Below, one piece after another: positions 25,358-32,707 of a DNA stretch of 64,000 nt. The stretch is taken from positions 27,062-91,061 of the forward strand of contig NZ_MVIH01000017.1 in the NCBI RefSeq assembly GCF_002086695.1. Direction: 5' to 3'. Position 1 is the stretch's first letter. Every line of letters begins with the position of its first letter. The notes beneath the pieces were generated by a model that worked only from the letters and a program-made list of their open reading frames with translations, did no database searches and was not told the origin of the DNA. The DNA is from Mycolicibacterium rhodesiae (GTDB lineage: Bacteria > Actinomycetota > Actinomycetes > Mycobacteriales > Mycobacteriaceae). Made by a program: the position numbers and the translations under genes.

Positions 25358-25926
25358 TGCAGGCAAACGACGATGTCGATGTGCGGGTGCGCAGGCGGCT
25401 GCGCGAGCTACGCGGCCGGCTCGGTCTGACGTTGGAGGACGTCGCGTCGCGGGCCGGTATCGACGTCTCGACGCTGAGTCGGCTGGAATCGGGTAAGCGA
25501 CGGCTGGCCCTCGATCACCTGCCCCGGCTGGCCGCGGCGCTGTCGGTCAGCGCCGACGAATTGCTCGGCGCACCACCTGCCGCGGACCCCCGGGTTCGGG
25601 CGGCGTCGCACACCAGACATCTGGTCACGTATTGGCCGCTGACCCGCCACGGCGGGGCGGGCGGCCCGCAGGCATTCAAGATCCGGATCAACCCGCGACG
25701 GCGTACCCCGCCGGCCCAACTGCCCACTCATGAAGGGCAGGAATGGCTTTACGTGCTCTCCGGACGCCTGCAACTGATCCTCGGCGAGCAGCATTTCGTC
25801 ATCGAGCCCGGTGAGGCCGTCGAGTTCAGCACCTGGACGCCGCATTGGTTCGGCGCCGTCGACGGTCCGGTGGAGGCGATCGTCCTGTTCGGCCCGCACG
25901 GCGAACGCGTGCACATGCGGGATTAG
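25357..25926 (+). CDS. XRE-family regulator with C-terminal cupin sensor domain
   Basis: The 189-residue product has an N-terminal helix-turn-helix (about 10-65; RLGLTLEDVASRAGIDVSTL, then SRLESGKRRLALDHLPRL) followed by a cupin barrel (about 95-185; HEGQEWLYVLSGRLQLILGE, EPGEAVEFSTWTPHWFGA). This pair is the common small-molecule-sensing XRE-cupin type. ATG 25357 (MQANDD) is used because the palindrome then lies outside the gene; ATG 25345 is also in frame. It is divergent from the methyltransferase gene, which is its likely target. Its stop is 2 bp from the end of the convergent RNase H gene. Confidence 0.87.
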   Translation: MQANDDVDVRVRRRLRELRGRLGLTLEDVASRAGIDVSTLSRLESGKRRLALDHLPRLAAALSVSADELLGAPPAADPRVRAASHTRHLVTYWPLTRHGGAGGPQAFKIRINPRRRTPPAQLPTHEGQEWLYVLSGRLQLILGEQHFVIEPGEAVEFSTWTPHWFGAVDGPVEAIVLFGPHGERVHMRD

Positions 25927-25927
25927 C

Positions 25928-27013
25928 TCAGGCCAGATACGACGTCTGGTTGACCAGCCGTACCGAGGCGCCGCCGTCGGGATAGAACTCGGCGATGCTC
26001 AGCGACGCGAGGTCGAGGTGCAATCGGTGCAGGATGCTGGGCCCGGCGTCGAGCGCCAGCCGCAGCAGCGTCTTGATCGGCGTCACGTGCGAGACCACCA
26101 GCACGGTGGCACCGGGATGCTCGGCGATGATGCGGGTGCGGACCCGCTGAATCCGTTCCTCGACGTCGACGAAGCTCTCTCCGTCCGGCGGGCGCAGACC
26201 CGTGTCCCGCAGCCAACGGCCGTGCAGGTCCGGGTCGCGCTCCCTGGCCTCGGCGAACGTCAGCCCTTCCCAGGCACCGAAGTCCGTCTCGATCAGGTCA
26301 TCGTCGACCGTCACTGTCAGGCCCAGCGCCGTGGCAGCGGCCGACGCGGTGTCGTAGGCGCGCTGCAACGGCGAGCTGATCACCATGTCGACGCCGCCAG
26401 CGGCCGCCAGGTAGCTCGCCGCGGCGTCGGCCTGACGCCGGCCCGTGTCGGTGAGTTCAGGGTTGCCACGGCCGGAATACCTTCGCTGCCGGGAGAATTC
26501 GGTTTGTCCGTGCCGCAGCAGCAGCATGCGGGTCGGAGCACCCTGGTTGCCGGTCCACGCCGCGGGCGGCACGGCGACCGCACCGGCAGGCGGATCGGCC
26601 ACGGTTCCCTGTTGTTCGCGATCCATGGCCTCGTTGGCCAACCGATCGGCGTAGGAGTTCTGTTCGCGCGGAATCCATTGGTAGGAAACCGAATCGAACG
26701 TCGAGGCCAGCGCGCGCGCCTGCTGGTGCAGCTCGGCCATCGCGGCGTGCTTGACCTTCCAGCGCCCGGACATCTGCTCGACGACGAGTTTCGAATCCAT
26801 CGAGACGACGACCTCGTCGGCGCCGAGGCGGCGGGCCTCCTCCAGGCCTGCGATGAGCCCGCGGTATTCGGCGACATTGTTGGTGGTGATGCCGATCGCC
26901 TGGCCGTGCTCGGCCAGCACGCTCTGATGGTCCGCCGACCACACGACGCAGCCGTAGCCCGCGGGCCCGGGGTTGCCCCGGGAGCCGCCATCGGCCTCGA
27001 TGAGAACGCGCAC
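25928..27013 (-). CDS. Bifunctional RNase HI / histidine acid phosphatase (CobC-like)
   Basis: The 361-residue product starts with an RNase HI domain (about 1-135). Its acidic catalytic residues are in IEADGGSRGNPG, NVAEYRGL, VSMDSKLVVEQM and NSYADRLANEA. A histidine-phosphatase domain follows (about 160-355) with LLLRHGQTEFSRQRRYSG and the second His in VVSHVTPIKTL. The M. tuberculosis orthologue Rv2228c has RNase H activity and an alpha-ribazole-phosphatase-type activity, so it may serve cobalamin synthesis together with cobD nearby. The GTG start at 27013 places the first strand of RNase H at the N-terminus, as in the 364-residue orthologue. The zinc-ribbon gene ends 2 bp upstream. Confidence 0.93.
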   Translation of the reverse strand: MRVLIEADGGSRGNPGPAGYGCVVWSADHQSVLAEHGQAIGITTNNVAEYRGLIAGLEEARRLGADEVVVSMDSKLVVEQMSGRWKVKHAAMAELHQQARALASTFDSVSYQWIPREQNSYADRLANEAMDREQQGTVADPPAGAVAVPPAAWTGNQGAPTRMLLLRHGQTEFSRQRRYSGRGNPELTDTGRRQADAAASYLAAAGGVDMVISSPLQRAYDTASAAATALGLTVTVDDDLIETDFGAWEGLTFAEARERDPDLHGRWLRDTGLRPPDGESFVDVEERIQRVRTRIIAEHPGATVLVVSHVTPIKTLLRLALDAGPSILHRLHLDLASLSIAEFYPDGGASVRLVNQTSYLA

Positions 27014-27015
27014 GG

Positions 27016-27747
27016 CTACGCCCCGCCGATCCGCAGCAGGATCGCCTGACACTCGGGGCAGCGGATCACCTCGTCCTCCGGCGCCGCCGAAATCCTGGCC
27101 AGCTCACCGCGATCCAATTCGATGCGGCAGGCTCCGCACCGGCGGCCCTGCAGCCGAGCGGCACCGACGCCCGATGTGGTCCGCTGCCGCTCGTAGAGCG
27201 CGGCCAGGCCGGGGTCGAGCCCGGCCACGATCGCGTCACGCTGGGCCTGGCGCTGGCTGCGCATCCGTTCGATATCCGACAGCGCTTCGTCGCGATTGTG
27301 TCCGGCAGTGGTCAGATTGGCCTGCAGCGCACCGGCTTTCGCCTGTTCCTCGGATTGCTCGCCGACCAGTTGTTCGCGCCGTTCCATCACCTCGAGCAGC
27401 GAATCCTCCAGGCTGGCCTGCCTGCGCTCCAGCGTCTCGAGTTCGTGCTGCAGTTCTTCGAGCTGCTTGGGGTTGACGGTGCCGGAATCGAGGAGTTTGC
27501 GGTCGCGGTCCTCGCGCTGGCGCACACCGTCGATCTCGGACTCGAATCGGGCCACCTGGCCGTCGATGTCCTCGATCGCGATCGCCAGGGCGGCCAGCCG
27601 GTCCGCGGACGCCCGCTGCTCACCGAGGGCGGTGTCGTACTCCTGCTGCTCTCCCAGGTTGGCCGCCCGATGGGCCAGCCGCCCCGACTCGGCATCCAGC
27701 TCGGCCAGCTCCAGAAGCGACCGTTGCTGTGCCAGTTCAGCTTTCAC
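27016..27747 (-). CDS. Coiled-coil protein with C4-type zinc ribbon
   Basis: The 243-residue product is almost entirely coiled coil from about residue 5 to 190, rich in E, Q, L and R heptads (RFESEIDGVRQREDRDRKLL). It ends in a zinc ribbon, CGACRIELDRGELARI then CPECQAIL, with two Cys-x2-Cys knuckles. The family (Rv2229c type) is conserved across actinobacteria and nearly always adjacent to Nif3 and the RNase H/phosphatase; a nucleic-acid role is likely but not shown. GTG 27747 is the start, and GTGA overlaps the Nif3 stop, so the two are translationally coupled. Confidence 0.92.
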   Translation of the reverse strand: MKAELAQQRSLLELAELDAESGRLAHRAANLGEQQEYDTALGEQRASADRLAALAIAIEDIDGQVARFESEIDGVRQREDRDRKLLDSGTVNPKQLEELQHELETLERRQASLEDSLLEVMERREQLVGEQSEEQAKAGALQANLTTAGHNRDEALSDIERMRSQRQAQRDAIVAGLDPGLAALYERQRTTSGVGAARLQGRRCGACRIELDRGELARISAAPEDEVIRCPECQAILLRIGGA

Positions 27748-28895
27748 GAAATGCCTTTCGGTGATTCGATGTTCCACGGATCGGTGCGCAGGTCGCAGAC
27801 CCGGACTGGGAGCGCCGCCCCGAAATGGTCGTGCAGCACCGCGGCGGCCTGCGCGCACCACGGAAATTCGCTGGCCCAGTGCGCGACATCGACCAGCGCG
27901 ACGTCGCTGCCACGGAGGTGCTCGTCGGCGGGATGGTGACGCAGGTCGGCGGTGACGTAGGCGTCCACTCCGGCGGCGGCCGCCGCGCTCAGCAGTGAGT
28001 CGCCGGCGCCACCGCACACCGCCACCCGGGTCACCGGGGCATCCGGATCCCCCGCTGCCCGGACTCCCCACGTCGTCTGTGGCAGTACCGCCCCGACCCG
28101 GGCTACGAAATCGGCGAAGCGCAGCGGTTCGGCCAGCGTCCCGATCCGGCCGATGCCCACCCCGGTCGGCAGGGCGGCCAACGGCAGCACGTCGAACGCC
28201 GGTTCCTCGTACGGGTGGGACGCGCGAACAGCGGCAAGCACCTGGGCTCGCAGCCGGGCCGGGGCCACCACCTCGACGCGGTCCTCGGCCACCCGCTCGA
28301 GGGACCCGGTCGATCCGATGGCGGGCGCGGCCCCGTCGAGCGGCAGGAACTGCCCGGCGCCCGCCACGCTCCAGCTGCAGTGCGAATAGTCGCCGAGGTG
28401 GCCCGCACCGGCGGCGAACACGGCGTCGCGGACGGCGTTCGCATCGGCGGTCGGGACGAAGATCACCCACTTGTCGATGTCGGAGCCCACGCTGATCGGG
28501 TCCAGCACGCCGTCGACGGTCAGCCCCAGGACCTCGGCCAGCGCATCGGATACTCCTGGATTCGCCGAGTCGGCGTTGGTGTGTGCGGTGAACAAGGCGG
28601 CACCGGCCCGGATGAGCTGGTGGATCAGCCCACCCTTGGGCGTGCTGGCCGCCACGGTGTCCACTCCGCGCAGCAGCAACGGATGGTGCGCCAGCAGCAA
28701 CCCCCGCGGACCAACTGTCGCGGCGACCTCGGCGGTGGCGTCCACGGCCACCGTCACCGAGTCGACGACGTCGTCGGGATCGCCGCACACCAGGCCGACG
28801 GAGTCCCAGCTCTGCGCGAGACCGGGCGGGTAGGCGTCGTCGAGCACGGCGATGATCTCGGCCAGTTCGACGCCCTTCGCCGTGTGCTCCACCAC
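27744..28895 (-). CDS. Nif3-like dinuclear-metal-centre hexameric protein
   Basis: The 383-residue product is the long bacterial form, with the Nif3 core interrupted by a PII-like insert. Metal ligands are seen in LLLAHHPLLLRGVD and FTAHTNADSANPG and, near the C-terminus, YVTADLRHHPADE and DVAHWASEFPW. It is annotated in some genomes as a GTP cyclohydrolase I type 2; the activity is unsettled. The GTG at 28895 has an in-frame GTG directly after it. It leads the leftward trio with the zinc-ribbon and RNase H genes and is divergent from ptkA. The aminotransferase-type cobC gene that M. tuberculosis has between Nif3 and ptkA is absent here. Confidence 0.93.
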   Translation of the reverse strand: MVEHTAKGVELAEIIAVLDDAYPPGLAQSWDSVGLVCGDPDDVVDSVTVAVDATAEVAATVGPRGLLLAHHPLLLRGVDTVAASTPKGGLIHQLIRAGAALFTAHTNADSANPGVSDALAEVLGLTVDGVLDPISVGSDIDKWVIFVPTADANAVRDAVFAAGAGHLGDYSHCSWSVAGAGQFLPLDGAAPAIGSTGSLERVAEDRVEVVAPARLRAQVLAAVRASHPYEEPAFDVLPLAALPTGVGIGRIGTLAEPLRFADFVARVGAVLPQTTWGVRAAGDPDAPVTRVAVCGGAGDSLLSAAAAAGVDAYVTADLRHHPADEHLRGSDVALVDVAHWASEFPWCAQAAAVLHDHFGAALPVRVCDLRTDPWNIESPKGIS

Positions 28896-28936
28896 GCCAA
28901 GAACAGTAGTGCGCAGCGATCGGCCACAATGGACCG

Positions 28937-29608
28937 GTGACGAGCACGGCTTCCGACACCCGCCCGCAGTTGGTGATCTTCGATCTCGACGGCACCCTGA
29001 CCGACTCGGCAGAGGGCATCGTGGCCAGCTTCCGGCATGCGCTGGCCGCCGTCAGGGCCGAGGCGCCCGGCGGCGATCTGACCGGCCGGATCGTCGGGCC
29101 GCCGATGCATCAGACGCTGGGCGGACTCGGCCTCGGCGAGCGCGCCCACGAGGCGATCGCGGCCTACCGGGCCGACTACACCAGCCGGGGCTGGGCGATG
29201 AACAGCCTGTTCGACGGGATTCCGCAGCTCCTGGCCGACCTGCGGGCGGCTGGGGTGCGCCTTGCGGTGGCCACCTCCAAGGCCGAGCCGACGGCACAGC
29301 GGATCCTCGAGCACTTCGAGCTGGCCGAGTACTTCGATGTGATCGCCGGTGCCAGCGTCGACGGGGCTCGCTCCAGCAAGGCCGACGTGCTCGCCCATGC
29401 GCTGGGTCAGCTCCAGCCGTTGCCCGAGCGGGTGATCATGGTCGGCGACCGCGCCCACGACGTGGAAGGCGCCGCCGAGCACGGCATCGACACGGTTGTG
29501 GTGGGCTGGGGCTACGGCGCCGAGGACTTCCGCGAACCGCACCTGGCGCAGGCCGCGGCCGCTCATGTTCCGACCGTGACGGCGTTGCGCGAGGTGCTCG
29601 GTGTCTGA
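28937..29608 (+). CDS. ptkA: HAD-superfamily phosphatase/kinase, PtkA type
   Basis: The 223-residue product has the HAD motifs: I VIFDLDGTLTDS, II VAVATSKAE, III in SSKADVLAHAL, and IV VGDRAHDVEGAAEHG. By position (followed directly by ptpA) it is the orthologue of M. tuberculosis PtkA, reported as a tyrosine kinase that phosphorylates PtpA. That protein has about 290 residues with a disordered N-terminal extension of about 80; here the gene starts just before the HAD core and lacks the extension. The GTG start has no strong ribosome site. It overlaps ptpA by 8 bp. Confidence 0.88.
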   Translation: MTSTASDTRPQLVIFDLDGTLTDSAEGIVASFRHALAAVRAEAPGGDLTGRIVGPPMHQTLGGLGLGERAHEAIAAYRADYTSRGWAMNSLFDGIPQLLADLRAAGVRLAVATSKAEPTAQRILEHFELAEYFDVIAGASVDGARSSKADVLAHALGQLQPLPERVIMVGDRAHDVEGAAEHGIDTVVVGWGYGAEDFREPHLAQAAAAHVPTVTALREVLGV

Positions 29609-30095
29609 GCTCTTGCATGTCACGTTCGTCTGTTCGGGCAACATCTGCCGCTCGCCGATGGCCGAGAAGATGTTCGCCCACCAGATCGAGCAGCGTGGTC
29701 TGGGTCACCTGGTCAGGGTGACCAGCGGCGGTACCGGCGACTGGCATGCCGGCGATCCGGCCGACGAACGGGCCAACACCGTCCTGCGTGAGCACGGCTA
29801 TCCGACCGAGCACAGCGCGGCGCAGGTGAGCGACGACCACCTGGGCGCCGATCTGGTGGTCGCGCTCGGGCGCAATCACCTGCGGATGCTGACCCACCTC
29901 GGCGTGGAACCAGAGCGGGTGCGGCTGTTGCGCTCGTTCGACCCCCGCTCAGGTGCGCATGCCGACGACGTCGACGACCCGTACTACGGCGGCCCCACGG
30001 ACTTCGAGGAGACGTTCACCGTCATCGATGCGGCCCTGCCGGGTCTGCACGCCTGGGTCGACCGGCGGCTGGCCGGGGAGGGTTTGACCGGCTGA
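29601..30095 (+). CDS. ptpA: Low-molecular-weight protein tyrosine phosphatase
   Basis: The 164-residue product carries the P-loop C11-SGNIC-R17-S and the general-acid loop D126-PYYGG with Tyr128 and Tyr129. This is the same numbering as M. tuberculosis PtpA, where those tyrosines are the PtkA target. It removes phosphate from tyrosyl proteins. In pathogenic mycobacteria it is secreted into macrophages without a signal peptide; in an environmental species its role is probably internal. It is encoded in a tight ptkA-ptpA-SURF1 run with overlapping ends, starting at GTG inside the end of ptkA. Confidence 0.95.
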   Translation: MSELLHVTFVCSGNICRSPMAEKMFAHQIEQRGLGHLVRVTSGGTGDWHAGDPADERANTVLREHGYPTEHSAAQVSDDHLGADLVVALGRNHLRMLTHLGVEPERVRLLRSFDPRSGAHADDVDDPYYGGPTDFEETFTVIDAALPGLHAWVDRRLAGEGLTG

Positions 30096-30913
30096 TGAAG
30101 CGCTGGACGTTCCTGCTGCGCCCGGGCTGGATTGCCCTGGCGCTGGTGGTCGTCGCGTTCGCCTACCTCTGCTTCACCGTGCTGGCGCCGTGGCAGCTGG
30201 GCAAGAACACCAAGACATCGCGCGAGAACAATCAGATCGCCTCCTCACTCAACGCTGAGCCGGTTCCGGTGACAACGTTTCTGCCGCACCAGGATTCGTC
30301 GGCACCCGATCATCAGTGGCGGCGGGTCACCGCGACCGGGCGCTACGTCCCGTCCGCCGAGGTGCTCGCCCGGCTGCGGGTGGTCGGTGGTGCGCCGGCG
30401 TTCGAGGTGCTGGTGCCGTTCACCGTCGACGGCGGTCCGACGGTTCTGGTCGACCGCGGGTACGTGCTCGCCGTCCAGGGCTCCAAAGTGCCCGACATCG
30501 CACCGGTGCCGACCGGCACGGTCAGTATCACTGCGCGGCTGCGCGATTCGGAGACCGCGCCGCCGGACAAGCCACCGTTCAAAGAAGGCGGCTTCACCCA
30601 GCTCTACGCGATCGACACCAAGCTGGCCGGCACGACCACCGGGGTGCCGGTGGCGGGCTCGTATCTGCAGTTGGTGGAGAACCAGCCGGGCGGCCTCGGC
30701 ATCGCGGAGCTGCCGCACCTGGATGCCGGACCGTTCCTGTCGTACGGCATCCAGTGGATCGCGTTCGGTATCGTCGCCCCGATCGGGCTGGGCTACTTCG
30801 CCTATTCGGAGGTCAAGGCCCGCCGCCGGGAAAAAGCTTCAGCGGCCCAGAACCAATCCGCACCGGTCACCGTCGAGGACAAGCTCGCCGACCGGTACGG
30901 CCGACGGCAGTGA
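30095..30913 (+). CDS. SURF1 family cytochrome oxidase biogenesis protein
   Basis: The 272-residue product has the SURF1 layout. An N-terminal membrane helix (about 10-32; IALALVVVAFAYLCFTVLAP) is followed by WQLGKNTKTSRENNQI, an extracytoplasmic domain with EVLVPFTVDGGPTVLVDRGYV, and a C-terminal helix near residues 215-237 (GIQWIAFGIVAPIGLGYFAY). SURF1 helps insert haem a into cytochrome c oxidase. The start overlaps the ptpA stop by one base. The last 47 bp overlap the end of cobD on the other strand. Confidence 0.92.
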   Translation: MKRWTFLLRPGWIALALVVVAFAYLCFTVLAPWQLGKNTKTSRENNQIASSLNAEPVPVTTFLPHQDSSAPDHQWRRVTATGRYVPSAEVLARLRVVGGAPAFEVLVPFTVDGGPTVLVDRGYVLAVQGSKVPDIAPVPTGTVSITARLRDSETAPPDKPPFKEGGFTQLYAIDTKLAGTTTGVPVAGSYLQLVENQPGGLGIAELPHLDAGPFLSYGIQWIAFGIVAPIGLGYFAYSEVKARRREKASAAQNQSAPVTVEDKLADRYGRRQ

Positions 30914-31829
30914 GGCCGACCGCGAGCGCGGCGGCGGCAAGCTGAACGTCCCGGGACAAGCGCACCGAGCGGCGTAGATCCTCGATGCCCGGAACGCGCC
31001 CCACGCCGAGCGTCGGGCGGATCTCCAGCTGATGGTGGTACTGGGTGGGGCCGCCGAGGCGCACGCCCAGTGCTCCGGCGAACGTCGCTTCCACCACACC
31101 GGCATTCGGGCTGGGATGCCGGGCGGCGTCGCGGCGCCACGCCTGCAGCGCCCCGGCGGGCGAACCGCCGACGAGTGGTGCGCACACCACCACCAGCACG
31201 CCGGCCACCCGCGCTGCCGCGAAGTTCGCGATGTCATCCAGACGTGCTGCCGCCCAACCGAATCGGGTATATCGGGGCGAGCGATGCCCGATCATCGCAT
31301 CCAGTGTGTTGACTCCGCGGTACACCAGCACCCCCGGCACCCCCCCGGCCGCCGCCCAGAGCAACGGGGCGACGTGCGCGTCAGAGGTGTTCTCGGCCAC
31401 CGACTCCAGAGCCGCCCGGGCCAACCCGTCGGTGTCCAGTGCCGACGGGTCGCGTCCGCACAGCGACGGCAGCAGGGCCCGGGCCCCGTCGATATCGCCG
31501 GCGGCCAGCAGGTCGGCCAGTTTGTCGCCGGTCCGGCCCAGCGTCGTACCGCCGAGTGACGCCCAGGTGGCGGCGGCGGTCACGGCCGCCAGCACGGGGC
31601 CGCGGGTACCGCGCTGCACCAGCGTGCCTGCCACGGCCAGCCCGCCCAGCAGCACACCGGTGTGCACCGCGCCCGCCACCCGGCTGTCGCGGTAGGTCAG
31701 CTTCTCGAGTGCGGCTGCACACCAACCGAACCCCGCCACCGGATGGCCGTGGACGGGGTCGCCGAAAGCCAGATCCGCCAGCTGAGCCGTCAGGATGCCG
31801 ACACCGCGGTACCGTCTGCGCGCAAACAC
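30867..31829 (-). CDS. cobD: Adenosylcobinamide-phosphate synthase
   Basis: The 320-residue integral membrane protein attaches the aminopropanol arm to adenosylcobyric acid in cobalamin synthesis. Conserved segments are LADLAFGDPVHGHPVAGFGW (N-terminal), AENTSDAHVAPLLWAAAGG, VNTLDAMIGHRSPRYTRFGW, ARHPSPNAGVVEATFAGALG and LGGPTQYHH. The start is a GTG just inside conserved sequence. Its 3' end overlaps SURF1 in a convergent arrangement. It is the cobalamin gene of the window, with the phosphatase half of the RNase H fusion possibly serving the same pathway. Confidence 0.95.
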   Translation of the reverse strand: MFARRRYRGVGILTAQLADLAFGDPVHGHPVAGFGWCAAALEKLTYRDSRVAGAVHTGVLLGGLAVAGTLVQRGTRGPVLAAVTAAATWASLGGTTLGRTGDKLADLLAAGDIDGARALLPSLCGRDPSALDTDGLARAALESVAENTSDAHVAPLLWAAAGGVPGVLVYRGVNTLDAMIGHRSPRYTRFGWAAARLDDIANFAAARVAGVLVVVCAPLVGGSPAGALQAWRRDAARHPSPNAGVVEATFAGALGVRLGGPTQYHHQLEIRPTLGVGRVPGIEDLRRSVRLSRDVQLAAAALAVGLTAVGRTGRRACPRR

Positions 31830-31874
31830 CCCGGCACTCTCTCACACGTGATGTACTGCGGGGGTGAGGCCGCG

Positions 31875-32690
31875 ATGACGCGAACCCCGACGCGGGTCTC
31901 GGACTTGCTCAACCCGGCTGCGGTGCTCGCGCCCGCCGCCAACGTCATCATGCAGCTGGCACACCCCGGCGTCGGCTATGGCGTCCTGGAGAGCCCGGTG
32001 GACAGCGGCAACGTCTACAAGCATCCGATCAAGCGGGCCCGCACCACGGGCACCTATCTCGCGGCGGCCACCATCGGCACCGACGCGGACCGAGCCCTGA
32101 TCCGCTCGGCGGTGGATACCGCGCACGCCAAGGTCCGTTCCACCGCGTCGAGCCCGGTGTCCTACCGCGCCTTCGATCCGAAGTTGCAGCTGTGGGTGGC
32201 GGCCTGCCTGTACCGCTACTACGTCGACCAGCACGAGTTTCTCTACGGCCCGCTCGACGACGCCGCGGCCGACGCGGTGTATGCCGACGCGAGCCGGCTC
32301 GGCACCACACTGCAGGTGCGTGAGGGTATGTGGCCGGCCGACCGCGCCGCCTTCGACGAGTACTGGAAGCGGTCGCTGGACGATTTGTCCATCGACCCGC
32401 CGGTCCGCGAGCATCTGAAAGGGGTTGCGGGAATGGCATTCATGCCGTTTCCGATCCGGGAGACACTAGGACGGTTCAACCTGTTCGCCACCGTCGGCTT
32501 CCTGCCAACCGAATTCCGGACGATGATGCGGCTACCGTGGAGCGCCGGACAGCAGCGTCGCTTCGAATGGCTGCTCGCCGCGCTGCGCCTCGCCGACCGC
32601 CTGATCCCGCACCAAGCCTGGATTCTCGGTTATCAGTTCTATCTCTGGGACATGCGAGCCAGGGCGCGCCGGGGACAGCGGATCGTCTGA
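31875..32690 (+). CDS. MpaB/DUF2236 oxygenase-like protein
   Basis: The 271-residue product has the family signature QLAHPGVGYGVLESP, followed by the helical core with RTTGTYLAAATIGTDAD, YVDQHEFLYGPL and PFPIRETLGRFNLFATVGFLP. Relatives include fungal MpaB' and latex-clearing protein Lcp, which use a b-type haem to cleave double bonds; the substrate in mycobacteria is unknown. It is the Rv2237 orthologue by position after cobD. ATG 31875 follows GGGGTGAGG at a good distance, favoured over an ATG at 31851. An amidohydrolase gene begins 17 bp downstream, so the two may be one transcript. Confidence 0.83.
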   Translation: MTRTPTRVSDLLNPAAVLAPAANVIMQLAHPGVGYGVLESPVDSGNVYKHPIKRARTTGTYLAAATIGTDADRALIRSAVDTAHAKVRSTASSPVSYRAFDPKLQLWVAACLYRYYVDQHEFLYGPLDDAAADAVYADASRLGTTLQVREGMWPADRAAFDEYWKRSLDDLSIDPPVREHLKGVAGMAFMPFPIRETLGRFNLFATVGFLPTEFRTMMRLPWSAGQQRRFEWLLAALRLADRLIPHQAWILGYQFYLWDMRARARRGQRIV

Positions 32691-32707
32691 TACCAGCAAG
32701 GGGTCAC

